Assembly (NCBI RefSeq): GCF_000242255.2
Contig: NC_017033.1
Location: 2,987,110 to 3,051,109 of the forward strand
Reading direction: 5' to 3'
Source: Frateuria aurantia DSM 6220
GTDB taxonomy: Bacteria > Pseudomonadota > Gammaproteobacteria > Xanthomonadales > Rhodanobacteraceae
Length of the DNA stretch: 64,000 nt
Shown piece by piece: positions 37,066-45,985 of this stretch (positions are counted from its first letter, which is position 1; each line of letters opens with the position of its first letter). The position numbers were made by a program, and so were the translations under genes. A model generated the notes under the pieces. That model saw only the letters and a program-made list of their open reading frames with translations. It did not search any database and was not told the origin of the DNA.

Positions 37066-38352
37066 ATGCATATCTGCATCGACGGCCACAATCTGGCCAT
37101 GCCTCAAGGGACAGGCGTAGCAACCTACGCCCGCAACCTTGCCAATACGCTGCGTACCATGGGTAACTCGGTATCAGTACTTTTCGGCGCCCCCATTTCC
37201 AGCAATACCTCTGCGTTGCTTAAGGAAGTATCGTTCTACGACTATCTGGCGAATGGCAGCAAGCCCCTGCCCTTCCTCCCTGACCTGAAACGTTACCTGA
37301 GTGACGCCTTCCGTGCCCCGCGAGGCATGACGGCCTATCCGATTCCGGATACCGCCTATGTTGAAAAACGCGTATTTCAAAGGCGCCTGCCACAGCAGGC
37401 CAACATCCTGAATGCAGACAATCTCTATGTGATGGCCCGTCAGTATTTCTCCAGGCATGGCCGCTTTATGGAAATACGACTCCCCCCTGAGATACAGGTC
37501 ATGCACTGGACCTATCCTCTACCTATCAAGGCTGCGGGTATTCCCAACTATTATACGATCCATGACCTGATTCCCCTCAAATTGCCGTATACCAATGTGT
37601 ATTCTCGCGGAAGCTACTATCGGCTGATACGTGAATGCATCAAAGCAAGTACGCGTATCTGCACAGTATCTGAGTGCTCCAAGGCCGATATCGAGCTGTT
37701 CTATCCAGAGGCAAAGGGCAAGGTGGTCAATACCTATCAGTGCTCAGACATGGCCGCGGCTGAGGATAATCATGCTAGGACTTTCGCACTAGCCGGGCGC
37801 AATCCCTACGGTCTGGTGCCCGGTGGCTACTTCCTATATTTCGGCGCCATCGAGCCCAAAAAGAATGTAGGGCGCCTGATCGAGGCCTATCTTCAATCGG
37901 GCATCGAAACCCCGCTGCTGATCGCCGGCAAGAAAGCCTGGCAAGCCGATCAGGAGCTTGCCACATACGAGGCGCTGGCCAAGGTCGACCCCCAGATCAA
38001 GGAGCGGATCCGGTTGCTGGGCTATGTTCCCGAACATCTGCTGGCTGAACTGCTGAGCTCCGCCAAGGCTGTCTTGTTCCCGTCACTGTACGAGGGCTTT
38101 GGCCTGCCCGTACTGGAGGCCATGCAGCAAGGCGTGCCGACCTTGACCAGTGGAGAAGGTGCGCTGCGCGAAGTAGCCGCCAATGCGGCCATATGCGTGG
38201 ATCCATTCAGTATCGAGTCGATTTCCGAGGGGATACGAGCTATCGACCACAGTGAGGCCACGCGGCATCAACTCAGCCTCGCTGGGAAAGTCCAGGCCAG
38301 TCTGTTTGGAGCCTCACACTATCAGTCCAGACTCGAATCGCTGTACCTATGA
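37066..38352 (+). CDS. GT4 glycosyltransferase of the capsule locus
   Basis: This protein of about 428 residues is a GT-B transferase: MHICIDGHNLAMPQGTGVATY at the start, YTIHDLIPLKLP, YFGAIEPKKNVGRLIEAYLQS, and FPSLYEGFGLPVLEAMQQGVPTLTS (E-x7-E). The homology begins at the ATG at 37066, so I start there; an ATG at 37015 and a GTG at 37057 are alternatives. It follows the OPX gene and overlaps the next gene by 4 bases (ATGA). The domain between the lobes is longer than usual. Donor unknown. Confidence 0.85.
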   Translation: MHICIDGHNLAMPQGTGVATYARNLANTLRTMGNSVSVLFGAPISSNTSALLKEVSFYDYLANGSKPLPFLPDLKRYLSDAFRAPRGMTAYPIPDTAYVEKRVFQRRLPQQANILNADNLYVMARQYFSRHGRFMEIRLPPEIQVMHWTYPLPIKAAGIPNYYTIHDLIPLKLPYTNVYSRGSYYRLIRECIKASTRICTVSECSKADIELFYPEAKGKVVNTYQCSDMAAAEDNHARTFALAGRNPYGLVPGGYFLYFGAIEPKKNVGRLIEAYLQSGIETPLLIAGKKAWQADQELATYEALAKVDPQIKERIRLLGYVPEHLLAELLSSAKAVLFPSLYEGFGLPVLEAMQQGVPTLTSGEGALREVAANAAICVDPFSIESISEGIRAIDHSEATRHQLSLAGKVQASLFGASHYQSRLESLYL

Positions 38353-39533
38353 AGCATGACGCGATCCCCACCGAAGCCATCGTTCGGAACATCCACCACT
38401 CGCTGAGCCTCCTTATTCAAGGACCTATCGCAACAGGTGAAATCCAGCCGCTGTCATCGGCCATCGCGCGCTATCGCAAGGAGTTTCCGTCAGCGGCAAT
38501 CATCGTCGCGATATCGCCCAGTTCCAGCCAAACAAATGAGCAGCTCATAGATATAAGCCGGCAGCTTGCCGAGATTGCCGACACCGTCACCATTGCTGAA
38601 AGGTGCCCCCCATTGTCTCCCGTCAAATCAGGCATCGGGCCGAATTACTTCAATCAGCAAAGAGCCGCTGCCCAGGCTGGCCTTAAGCACATCACGACAG
38701 CATATACCTTGCGCATACGGTCCGACATGCTGGAAATCCGGAAAGCGATCGTAGACCACTATGCAGCTAACTTTGACCGACCTCGTGGCCCTTTCCCGGT
38801 GCTGCATCAAAGGATTCTGATCGCTCCTTATTTCACCTTGAATCCTCTGACAAACGAAAGGCTGTGCTTTCATTTCAGCGACTGGCTCCATCTTGGTCGG
38901 ACCGAGGATTTACGCCGCATATGGACAGTGCCGCCCTACCCCGAAGAATACAGCGACTACTACCGTCCTGACCTTGAAGATTCCAAGGAAAGCGACGAGA
39001 CGAGAAAATTCCGCTCCCGGCTGGCAGTAGAACAACATCTATATTTCAGCCTGCTGGCCTCGACCTATCCACAGTTGTGGCTGAGTCACCACTCCGATCA
39101 GCGGAGTGCAATCCCGAGCCTTCAGGCATTGGCGGACAATTTCGTCATCGATGACATTCACAGGAGCCACGCAATACCCAGCAAGTATACCAACCTGCTC
39201 TCTGACCAAAGTCTTGAGATTACCTGCCTGACCTATGAGGACTGGATTCATCTGACAGATGGCAGAACGGCACTGGGTATTATCGATATCTTCAAGGGAA
39301 AGATAAGCGCTTCACTAGAGATGAAAAAAAGACTGCTAGCGGCCGTACGCATCCCCAGAAGTCGAGTAGCGGGAATCATCGTCAAAGCCATTACTCTTCT
39401 TGCCTATGCCTTTAGCGGGAATAAATCCAAAAAAAAACTACGCGAGTCACCCGGACTCTACTTCTACGATATCAAAAGCCATCCGGGAAAAATAATTTCC
39501 GCGCTTTTCTTTTTATGCACTAAAAATTGCTAG
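38349..39533 (+). CDS. WavE-family capsule/LPS biosynthesis protein
   Basis: This 394-residue protein belongs to the WavE family, first seen in the Vibrio cholerae LPS core cluster, and is thought to be a GT-A-like transferase. It has SLLIQGPIATG at the start, YTLRIRSDM (likely metal-binding Asp), HQRILIAPYFTLNPLTNERLCFHFSDWLHLGRTEDLRRIW and a lone conserved RLAVEQ. The C-terminal segment KLRESPGLYFYDIKSHPGK is shared with the protein at 41104-43599 and is probably a membrane-targeting tag. A second WavE paralogue is at 46810. It is coupled to the GT4 gene before it. Confidence 0.8.
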   Translation: MKHDAIPTEAIVRNIHHSLSLLIQGPIATGEIQPLSSAIARYRKEFPSAAIIVAISPSSSQTNEQLIDISRQLAEIADTVTIAERCPPLSPVKSGIGPNYFNQQRAAAQAGLKHITTAYTLRIRSDMLEIRKAIVDHYAANFDRPRGPFPVLHQRILIAPYFTLNPLTNERLCFHFSDWLHLGRTEDLRRIWTVPPYPEEYSDYYRPDLEDSKESDETRKFRSRLAVEQHLYFSLLASTYPQLWLSHHSDQRSAIPSLQALADNFVIDDIHRSHAIPSKYTNLLSDQSLEITCLTYEDWIHLTDGRTALGIIDIFKGKISASLEMKKRLLAAVRIPRSRVAGIIVKAITLLAYAFSGNKSKKKLRESPGLYFYDIKSHPGKIISALFFLCTKNC

Positions 39534-39726
39534 GGCAATACCCGCCACTGTCCAGGCAGATCATCCCGTAAATATGGCGACCCAGGCACCATCCTGAAGC
39601 GTGCTCACCAGCCCCCACTGGTAAAAGACGAGAGCATCAGCTCAAGCCCTTTCCCAGCAAAGAAGCCAACTTCTTAAAGCGCGGATATCAGGCACGACCC
39701 CATCTTGGGCCTTATGCGGTGTAATG

Positions 39727-39751
39727 TAAGCCTCCCCGAAGTTTGGACATC
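39727..39751. repeat. Left terminal inverted repeat of the IS3 element
   Basis: Begins TGTAAGCCTCCCC and ends TTGGACA; mirrors 40910-40934 with three mismatches near its middle. Confidence 0.88.
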
Positions 39752-40611
39752 AATAACGAGAAACTTCGGCGAGTTGAGTCTCGTACCGTTGCCGGTACTC
39801 GACGGGGGTTAGGTTGTTCAAGCTGTCGTGGGATCGTTCTTCGTTGTACTCGATTTGCCAGTCCCAGGCCATATCGCGGACTTCGTCCAGCGAGTCAAAC
39901 GGTAACAGTCAAGGATGCCTTCCCGGAAACTACGGTTGAAGCGTTCTACATAGCCGTTTTTCTGTGGCTTCCCTGGCGGCATGTAGTCAAGTGGATAGCG
40001 TGTTTTTCGCACCATTCCCCCAGTGCGCCACCGATGAATTCCGGTCCGTTGTCGACGCGTATCGACATGGGGAGTGGACGCCAGGTGTTGATCTGCTCGA
40101 GCACGCGGATGACCCGTGACGAAGGAAGTGATGTATCGACTTCGATGGCCAAGGCCTCGCGGTTGAATTCATCGATCAGGTTCAAGGTACGGAAGCTACG
40201 ACCGTTGGTCAGGCGGTCGCTGGTGAAATCCATCGACCAGCCTTGATCTGGCGCCAATGGGGCTACCAGGGGCTGTTGGACCCTGGCAGGCAGACGATGC
40301 TTGACCCGGCGACGCAGGTTCAGGCCAAGCTGTTTGTACACCCGATACACCCGTTTGTGGTTCCATCGATGGCCTGCTCGCCGTGCGCGCATAAAGCATT
40401 TATGAAAGCCCCGCCGAGGACGACGCGCCACGCAATCGCGTAAAAAGGCCTCGATCACCGGATCATCAGCCGCCGGCCGGCCACGCTTCACGTAGTACCA
40501 ACTGCTGCGCGGCAAGTCCACCACACGGCAGCCAACGCGGGCCGGAATGGACCCCGCCTCGACCAGTCGCGCGACGACATCACGTCGCTGATCGAGGCTC
40601 AGTACTTTTTT
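39752..40611 (-). pseudogene. IS3-family transposase OrfB, broken by two frameshifts
   Basis: OrfB should carry the DDE integrase. From the slippery site it reads VKKVLSLDQRRDVV through MDFTSDRLTNG (first Asp), IRVDNGPEFIGG (second Asp) and EKHAIHL. Near 39988 one base is missing: the next part (DYMPPGKPQKNGYVERFNRSFRE, with the catalytic Glu region) is in another frame. Near 39897 a second base is missing, and the final part (DSLDEVRD, YNEERSHDSLNNLTPVEYR, to the stop at 39752) continues in the third frame. Two one-base deletions thus separate three blocks that together give a full-length OrfB. Confidence 0.88.
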
Positions 40612-40865
40612 GACAGTACGAGCTCCATCGCGTGGGCACGCAGGCTCAGATCGGCGTACATCTGCTTGAGTCGGCGATTTTCCTCCTCCAGCTCGCGTAG
40701 CCGCGACAGCTCGGAGGCATCCAGACCGCCGTACTTTGCCTTCCACTTGTAGAAGGTCGCCGGGCTCACGCCGACCTGGCGGCATAGATCGTTGACGGGC
40801 ACGCCCGACTCGAACTGCTTGAGGGCGGCCATGATCTGGCTTTCGGTAAATTTGGATTTGCGCAT
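40599..40865 (-). CDS. IS3-family transposase OrfA
   Basis: This 88-residue protein has an N-terminal helix-turn-helix (SKFTESQIMAALKQFESG to SPATFYKWKAKYGG) and a leucine-zipper-like segment (LRELEEENRRLKQMYADL). It binds the IS terminal repeats and, through -1 frameshifting at AAAAAAG at its end, would form the OrfAB transposase. OrfA itself is intact, but without a working OrfB it can only act as a repressor. Confidence 0.9.
   Translation of the reverse strand: MRKSKFTESQIMAALKQFESGVPVNDLCRQVGVSPATFYKWKAKYGGLDASELSRLRELEEENRRLKQMYADLSLRAHAMELVLSKKY
40605..40611 (-). promoter_or_regulatory. Programmed -1 frameshift slippery site (A AAA AAG)
   Basis: The heptamer AAAAAAG lies three codons before the OrfA stop and the OrfB frame opens directly from it, as in other IS3-family elements. 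Confidence 0.75.
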
Positions 40866-40909
40866 GTGGGTCTCCTGGTCAAAGTGTGCCAGAAGCTTCT
40901 ACAAATCAC

Positions 40910-40934
40910 TGTCCAACTTTGGGGGAGGCTTACA
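40910..40934. repeat. Right terminal inverted repeat of the IS3 element
   Basis: Starts TGTCCAAC and ends GGGAGGCTTACA; complements 39727-39751 at 22 of 25 positions. Confidence 0.88.
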
Positions 40935-41025
40935 ATCAGCATGCTCGTCCGACACTGAATTTTTTATGCTAAATGCAACCCATACCTCACACCCATATCA
41001 CTATGAGCAAGAAGCAGTAAAAATA

Positions 41026-41053
41026 CACCCCGGCAAAAACTCTTGCCGGGGTG
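41026..41053 (-). terminator. Rho-independent terminator of the 41-46 kb operon
   Basis: On the minus strand an 11-bp perfect stem (CACCCCGGCAA / TTGCCGGGGTG) is followed by TATTTTTACT. It lies 50 bases after the stop of the large two-domain gene and closes the four-gene minus-strand operon. Confidence 0.88.
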
Positions 41054-41103
41054 ACGAGTAAGCATATACGAGATGTAAGCCTCAAACCCTATAGGAAAAA
41101 TAA

Positions 41104-43599
41104 CTAATACATACGACCCAAGAGTTTCGCAAGAGAGCTCCTAGAGTCGTAAAAAAACAAACCAGGATTGCGCAAAAGCTTGTTCTTCTGAGGCACAGTC
41201 AGGAACGGACTCAGTATTGAAACAATGATTCTCTGATTGTACTTAAGTCGACCATTACCTCCTGCATTGATATAGATTGGTGTAGGAATCGGCCTATCGC
41301 TCACACTGGAAGCTTGGTTTACGCTCGGTGGCGAGTCAAATGAACGATTGTCCGGCACCACTCCCGACGCAATTTTTCGACTATGAAGAGTTGAAGCCAC
41401 CAGCTCTCTGTGATCTACAAGTCCGCCCTGGATCTTTGAATCGTATCGGCCCCAGGCCATACCAATCTCGTCACTTGAAAAAGGCGCATCCCGAAGCACG
41501 TCCTTCAAATCACACTTCAAGACAGAGTTAATCAACTTGCCTTCATCATAAATCCAGAATGATGCAAAAAACTTATCATCCCGCACAAAGCAAAAAACAA
41601 ATTTATCCTTAAACCCAATCAAGTCCACAGCCCCATCTACCACTTTACAGTGGGAGACGTTAACTTCGCCACCGACATTAAATAGCGCGCAATAATAACC
41701 AGACGGATTATTATCCTCAAACCTAATCTCCAAAAAGCCATCAATGCGACCAAAACCCTTGCTGAGAACGCATGGAATATAACTAATGGGGCCGACCTCC
41801 CCCCTCATAGTCGACTCCATGGAACATATCTTGTCTGCAAAGAACTTGGAAACGTCTTCAAGCACAGGGAGATGATCTGTTCTTGACCACCAAGTATGCT
41901 CTTGATCATGCATTACCCTGGAGATGTCATGTATACGCATGGGCAAATGCCGCATAAGCGCGTATGGAAGATCAACAAGGGCAATCTCTATTTTATTCTC
42001 AAGCAGGTTTTTAAGAAGAATGGACTCTGGATTAAAGAATAGATGACTGATATTTCTCTTAATGTACTCGAATGTCCTGAAATAATGCTGCATCACACTA
42101 ATTCGACCGATCGCAAATTGATCATTGATCCCCTTCGAGTGAAAGGATCTTGGGACATAAACCGCGCCGGGGAGAAAGTCCCCGCCATCGCTAATGGAGT
42201 ACAAAATCTCCTTGAGCGACTTATCAAAAAAGGTGTCCGGCCTAATTCTCACCACATAATCATAATCACCAATATCATCGCCTATTAAATCAAAGCTTTC
42301 CTGAATACTATAGAACATAGAAAGACTTCCGTGGTCGCGATTGGGTTTAAGTCGCGGCTCTCGAAAACGTATCTTTCTCTCAAGGTCTCTAAAGGACTTC
42401 TTCTCTTCAAAGAGATATCTTTTCGGGTTGAGCTCATCAATAATCAATGGCTCACTGGTGTTTCTCCATCCATGGATGTAAATATCGACATCGACTCCAG
42501 AAAGGAACGACTTAATCTGACGGACCTGCTGCTCCGGAGTCCGATGAACGACATGCCTGAACTCTCCACTAATACAAATCGCCACCTTCTTTCTCAGCCA
42601 TACATTATGGTGCGAAGATATTGTGGCAACGAAATAAGGCAGTTTATCGAGCTCAGTTAAAAAGCTGGGACTTATAAAAGGCGGCTCCAATCGCACAAAA
42701 GCCAACTTGTACTTTTCAAACAAGGGGGCAAGAAGATGTATATCCGACGGAGAAACTATATTTAGGAGGTAATCATTGCCAAAAAGTGAGAATGGCAGCT
42801 CATCCAATATAAATCTACCCGATACCTCTGCTGGAAGAAGCTCATCAATAGCGGATTTGAAATCGACTATATCATACTCATCGGAATAATACTTTTCTAT
42901 GTAATTGTAATAAAGTACATTTTCGAAAAAATCTAAATCAGGGAGGGATGAGTGGCTATTCCAAGTACGATCATTGGGCGTCTTGATATAATCAAGAAAG
43001 AGCGGTCCTAAATTGCTTTCAATAAGGTCACGCGCCTTTTCAGTCTCATAAAACCAGTGGAAATACTCCATGTACCAGCGCTTGCTGGCATCAACCTGGA
43101 GAGTTTCACCTACATTTTTATTGACCTGAAATCCAGTCGATCGCTCCCAGAGCCACCCGCGTGGCTTTGTCTCGGTATAAAACACATATTTAAGCTTCGC
43201 ATAGTCGTTGACCAGATCCATCATTCGGAAATCTTTCCGAAACAACCCTTCCGAGTCGAGCACTAGCGACCACTCAGACTGGACGGCTAGCAGACCGCCC
43301 ATTTTTTTCACTGTCTGAAAAGTGAATTTACCTACTCTGCGAAGAAACTTCGCCGGACTCTCTTTGATGCCGAAGTGAGCAAGTACATCCTCGGTGAGGA
43401 CTATTTTATAATCTCTAACTTCCGCAGCATCTAAAATTGAACTGAAAATTTTGACATTCTTCTTTTCCACCACTGTAATAAGTGATAGGTTATCGAAATC
43501 CAGGCAGTACTTCTTGAGCGTTTCAATCATGGTGCCGTATTGAACGGCGTGCTTTTCAAAGCTGGGGGTTACAATTGAGACTTTATTTTTGTTGTACAT
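41104..43599 (-). CDS. Large two-domain putative glycosyltransferase, capsule locus
   Basis: This 831-residue protein has no name I can give with certainty. The N-terminal part (about 1-330; VSIVTPSFEKHAVQYGTMIETLKKYC) resembles GT-A-like proteins of the DUF6492 type. The second part (about 335-600) starts KVAICISGEFRHVV, with DVDIYIHGW and YDYVVRIRPDTFF, a GT-A-like layout with an R-x-R-x-D metal site also seen in the WavE proteins. The C-terminus KLLRNPGLFFYDSRSSLAKLL matches the end of the WavE protein at 38349-39533. GC is markedly lower than in neighbours. A TTG 19 codons upstream, overlapping the previous stop, is another possible start. Confidence 0.7.
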   Translation of the reverse strand: MYNKNKVSIVTPSFEKHAVQYGTMIETLKKYCLDFDNLSLITVVEKKNVKIFSSILDAAEVRDYKIVLTEDVLAHFGIKESPAKFLRRVGKFTFQTVKKMGGLLAVQSEWSLVLDSEGLFRKDFRMMDLVNDYAKLKYVFYTETKPRGWLWERSTGFQVNKNVGETLQVDASKRWYMEYFHWFYETEKARDLIESNLGPLFLDYIKTPNDRTWNSHSSLPDLDFFENVLYYNYIEKYYSDEYDIVDFKSAIDELLPAEVSGRFILDELPFSLFGNDYLLNIVSPSDIHLLAPLFEKYKLAFVRLEPPFISPSFLTELDKLPYFVATISSHHNVWLRKKVAICISGEFRHVVHRTPEQQVRQIKSFLSGVDVDIYIHGWRNTSEPLIIDELNPKRYLFEEKKSFRDLERKIRFREPRLKPNRDHGSLSMFYSIQESFDLIGDDIGDYDYVVRIRPDTFFDKSLKEILYSISDGGDFLPGAVYVPRSFHSKGINDQFAIGRISVMQHYFRTFEYIKRNISHLFFNPESILLKNLLENKIEIALVDLPYALMRHLPMRIHDISRVMHDQEHTWWSRTDHLPVLEDVSKFFADKICSMESTMRGEVGPISYIPCVLSKGFGRIDGFLEIRFEDNNPSGYYCALFNVGGEVNVSHCKVVDGAVDLIGFKDKFVFCFVRDDKFFASFWIYDEGKLINSVLKCDLKDVLRDAPFSSDEIGMAWGRYDSKIQGGLVDHRELVASTLHSRKIASGVVPDNRSFDSPPSVNQASSVSDRPIPTPIYINAGGNGRLKYNQRIIVSILSPFLTVPQKNKLLRNPGLFFYDSRSSLAKLLGRMY

Positions 43600-43652
43600 C
43601 GGCGCGGCACTCTCGCAATCAACCTTAAGCCTAGAGGGATTTAATTCACATC

Positions 43653-44381
43653 TCAAAATGACCAGCTTCCATTTTGCTTGAGTGCCTCATACTCGCTCGG
43701 GACGCCGCAAAAAATCACTTCGCCTCGCGGAATACTGGTATAACGAATGTTGCGCCCCATTTGTATTAGATGATTATATATGGGGGCAACGTAAAGTTCA
43801 GGGGAGGACGGTGACTTTCTCTCTTTTTCAAGGGCATCACGGAAATCGCTTATTTTGGCGAAGTGATAAAGTCCCGTGCAACAATTATTTGATATCGCTT
43901 GCTTTTCGGCTGTTCGAACTGCCTTGCCGGACTGAGTTCCGTCATCTAGGACAAATGACCAGTTACTCCCGTCCCCAATGAAAGTCTCCAGAAATCCGTC
44001 ACCTCGTTGTTCAGAACTAGGCAATACAAAATTGGGTCGGAATGTGTCGATATTGAAGATTGCAAGACCTTCGCTACCTGCATCGTCAACACCTTGGAGA
44101 CCAAGCTCGACCGTTTCAGCTTGCCCCTTTGTCATTTCATCCAGAATAACAATTTTGGCGGCTTCCAGACCGTGAGCGCGCAGTCGCTCTCTTACAAATT
44201 CAGGCGCCCCAAAATCATTGCGCATGATAAATACAAAGGATTCGGCCGGATAAGCTCCAGTAAACCCTTTAATGGAATAATCAAAGCAGGTGCTGTCATT
44301 TAGTGGGAGCATGAATTTAGGGCGGTCATAGCCAGCCTTGAGGAAGCGGCTACTCATGCCTACCATCGGAAACACAATCAT
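43653..44381 (-). CDS. Sugar-phosphate nucleotidyltransferase-like protein
   Basis: This 242-residue protein is a Rossmann-like nucleotidyltransferase: MIVFPMVGMSSRFLKAGYDRPKFMLPL matches the signature loop and PK motif of NTP transferases, and IFNIDTFRPNF carries the metal-binding Asp (NxD). Such enzymes activate sugar or alcohol phosphates as NDP forms. The product could be NDP-hexose, CDP-polyol or another; the sequence does not decide. It is joined to the previous gene by a 4-base ATGA overlap. Confidence 0.8.
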   Translation of the reverse strand: MIVFPMVGMSSRFLKAGYDRPKFMLPLNDSTCFDYSIKGFTGAYPAESFVFIMRNDFGAPEFVRERLRAHGLEAAKIVILDEMTKGQAETVELGLQGVDDAGSEGLAIFNIDTFRPNFVLPSSEQRGDGFLETFIGDGSNWSFVLDDGTQSGKAVRTAEKQAISNNCCTGLYHFAKISDFRDALEKERKSPSSPELYVAPIYNHLIQMGRNIRYTSIPRGEVIFCGVPSEYEALKQNGSWSF

Positions 44382-45985
44382 CGGGACATCTCCGCCATTT
44401 TCGAAAGTCTGAATGCATTGGCCAACATCGCCATCTGCCGTTTGCTGCCATGATCATGCAGAGGCAGCATGCTAAGGAACAGCAGCGCAACCAGAGCCAC
44501 CGTCTCGCTGCTGGTGGTGGCATATCGTCCGATCTGCAGTTCAGAATAGATATCCATCACCCGTTGGCGATGAGAATCCTCACCAAAGCAAAGTGAAATA
44601 TCGTAGCGCCGGTCGTAATTCAGGGAGTAACGGCCGGCAATCAGGAAGTCATACATTCCGTAAATCGAATGACCCAGTTTGGCGATGTCATAACGCGCAT
44701 CACCAAACTGGGTCAACATACCGTTGGAAAGCATGCCTCGCGGATCCACGACACGGACGCGATTTGACCGGAAATCATAGAAAATATTGGCGAAGTGAAA
44801 ATCACCATGCCACATGCTTATGTCAGCCGCCTGGCTCGGCTTGACCATCTGGATGAGCTGATCTGCCAGGCCCCGCAGTGAAAGATACGGCTTGCCGTCC
44901 ACCGTCCATTCGCGATCCAGGTCCAGTCCATGCGACTTGCCGAAAGTTTCGAGGCGCTGCCTTGTCTTCAGAGCGATAATGTCATCGAAGAACAGTTTCG
45001 GATAATGGGCAGGGACCTCGAAATCCTTGGGTCGGATATCCTGCATCGCCTCCAGAAAGTTGACGCAACTGCCTATCATGGTCTGCCAGGAGGCTTCCGG
45101 CAGGGAGGAAAAGCAGTAGAGCTCGGAGATCAACGGGAAATGCAGATATTCCAGCTCGTAGGCGATCGGATTCTCGCTTTTGAAGCCCATATAGCGCGGC
45201 GTGTAACTGTCAAGCGCACGCGGCAGGTTCTGGAACCACATGGCCTCGGCGTAAATCTTGCGGCTGGGCGTGCCAGTCTTGACCACCGAAAATCCATCGC
45301 TCTTGACGCTGTTGAAGGAACGTGCCAGCAGTTCACGGCAACGGGACTGGTGGTAAGTGAACAGATGGCCGAAATCCAGCCAGGACGGATCCTGGATCGC
45401 CGAGAGTCGCCGCGTCGCATTGTAGTCGGCCAGGGCATTGATAAAGCTGTCTGCATGCACCGCCTTTCTGAGGCATTCCAGGCTTTCAAACAAAAAGGCG
45501 CCCGCGATGATTTCACCTTCCAGAGCCTTGTGCGCATCCAGCATACGGAAGACCGCGTCGCTGCCTTGCTGCACATACTCGCCCCAGCTGGCCGTATGAC
45601 GGATCGTCCCCACCGCAAAACTGTCGGTCGACCAGGTCGAAAAATCTTTGATCAGCGTATCGCCGAACAACACATAGGCGGCCCCCTCGCCTTCCGTCGC
45701 ATCCAGGCAGGCGCGGAGACTGTCGATGGAATCGCCCTCGGCCAGGGTGCGGATGATCGTGACACCTAGCTCAGTGAAGCGGCGCTGATCGAAGGGGGAT
45801 ATCTCATAATCGATCGGCAGCGCAAGCAGGATACGTGCCCCCGTGCTCTGCGCCAGCTTGATCTGGTCTTCATAAAGCGGCTTGCCACCGTTGGGCAGCA
45901 TGCTGGGAGGAATACGCCCGAATTCGGCAATCAGTTCATCACCGACGTAGCTACCGCTCAGGATAAGGAAATAGGGATTACTCAC
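44378..45985 (-). CDS. Nucleotidyltransferase-like / aminoglycoside-phosphotransferase-like fusion
   Basis: This protein of about 535 residues has an N-terminal nucleotidyltransferase-like part (about 1-230; PSMLPNGGKPLYEDQIKLA, VLFGDTLI) and a C-terminal kinase-like part (about 240-535). The C-terminal part has the APH/choline-kinase catalytic loop HGDFHFAN (about 393-400) and VVDPRG as its metal-binding motif. It could phosphorylate a small alcohol or sugar and activate it. The GTG start at 45985 overlaps the previous stop (GTGAGTAA). A TTG five codons further upstream is possible. The combination with an adjacent nucleotidyltransferase and phosphatase is notable. Confidence 0.78.
   Translation of the reverse strand: MSNPYFLILSGSYVGDELIAEFGRIPPSMLPNGGKPLYEDQIKLAQSTGARILLALPIDYEISPFDQRRFTELGVTIIRTLAEGDSIDSLRACLDATEGEGAAYVLFGDTLIKDFSTWSTDSFAVGTIRHTASWGEYVQQGSDAVFRMLDAHKALEGEIIAGAFLFESLECLRKAVHADSFINALADYNATRRLSAIQDPSWLDFGHLFTYHQSRCRELLARSFNSVKSDGFSVVKTGTPSRKIYAEAMWFQNLPRALDSYTPRYMGFKSENPIAYELEYLHFPLISELYCFSSLPEASWQTMIGSCVNFLEAMQDIRPKDFEVPAHYPKLFFDDIIALKTRQRLETFGKSHGLDLDREWTVDGKPYLSLRGLADQLIQMVKPSQAADISMWHGDFHFANIFYDFRSNRVRVVDPRGMLSNGMLTQFGDARYDIAKLGHSIYGMYDFLIAGRYSLNYDRRYDISLCFGEDSHRQRVMDIYSELQIGRYATTSSETVALVALLFLSMLPLHDHGSKRQMAMLANAFRLSKMAEMSR

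Larger units (their letters stand above)
39727..40934 (-). mobile_element. IS3-family insertion sequence, degraded
   Basis: This 1208-bp element has 25-bp terminal inverted repeats matching at 22 of 25 positions. It has the two-frame IS3 gene layout (orfA then orfB on the minus strand) with an A6G slippery site at their junction. OrfB carries two frameshifts, so the copy cannot make a normal transposase. I see no target-site duplication (GTAA on the left, ATCA on the right), which suggests rearrangement after insertion. It lies between the first WavE gene and the lower-GC block of the capsule locus. Confidence 0.9.

Noticed and set aside
39723-40938. Target-site duplication around the IS3 element
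   Set aside because: The 3-4 bases on the left (GTAA) and right (ATCA) do not match, so no duplication can be claimed.
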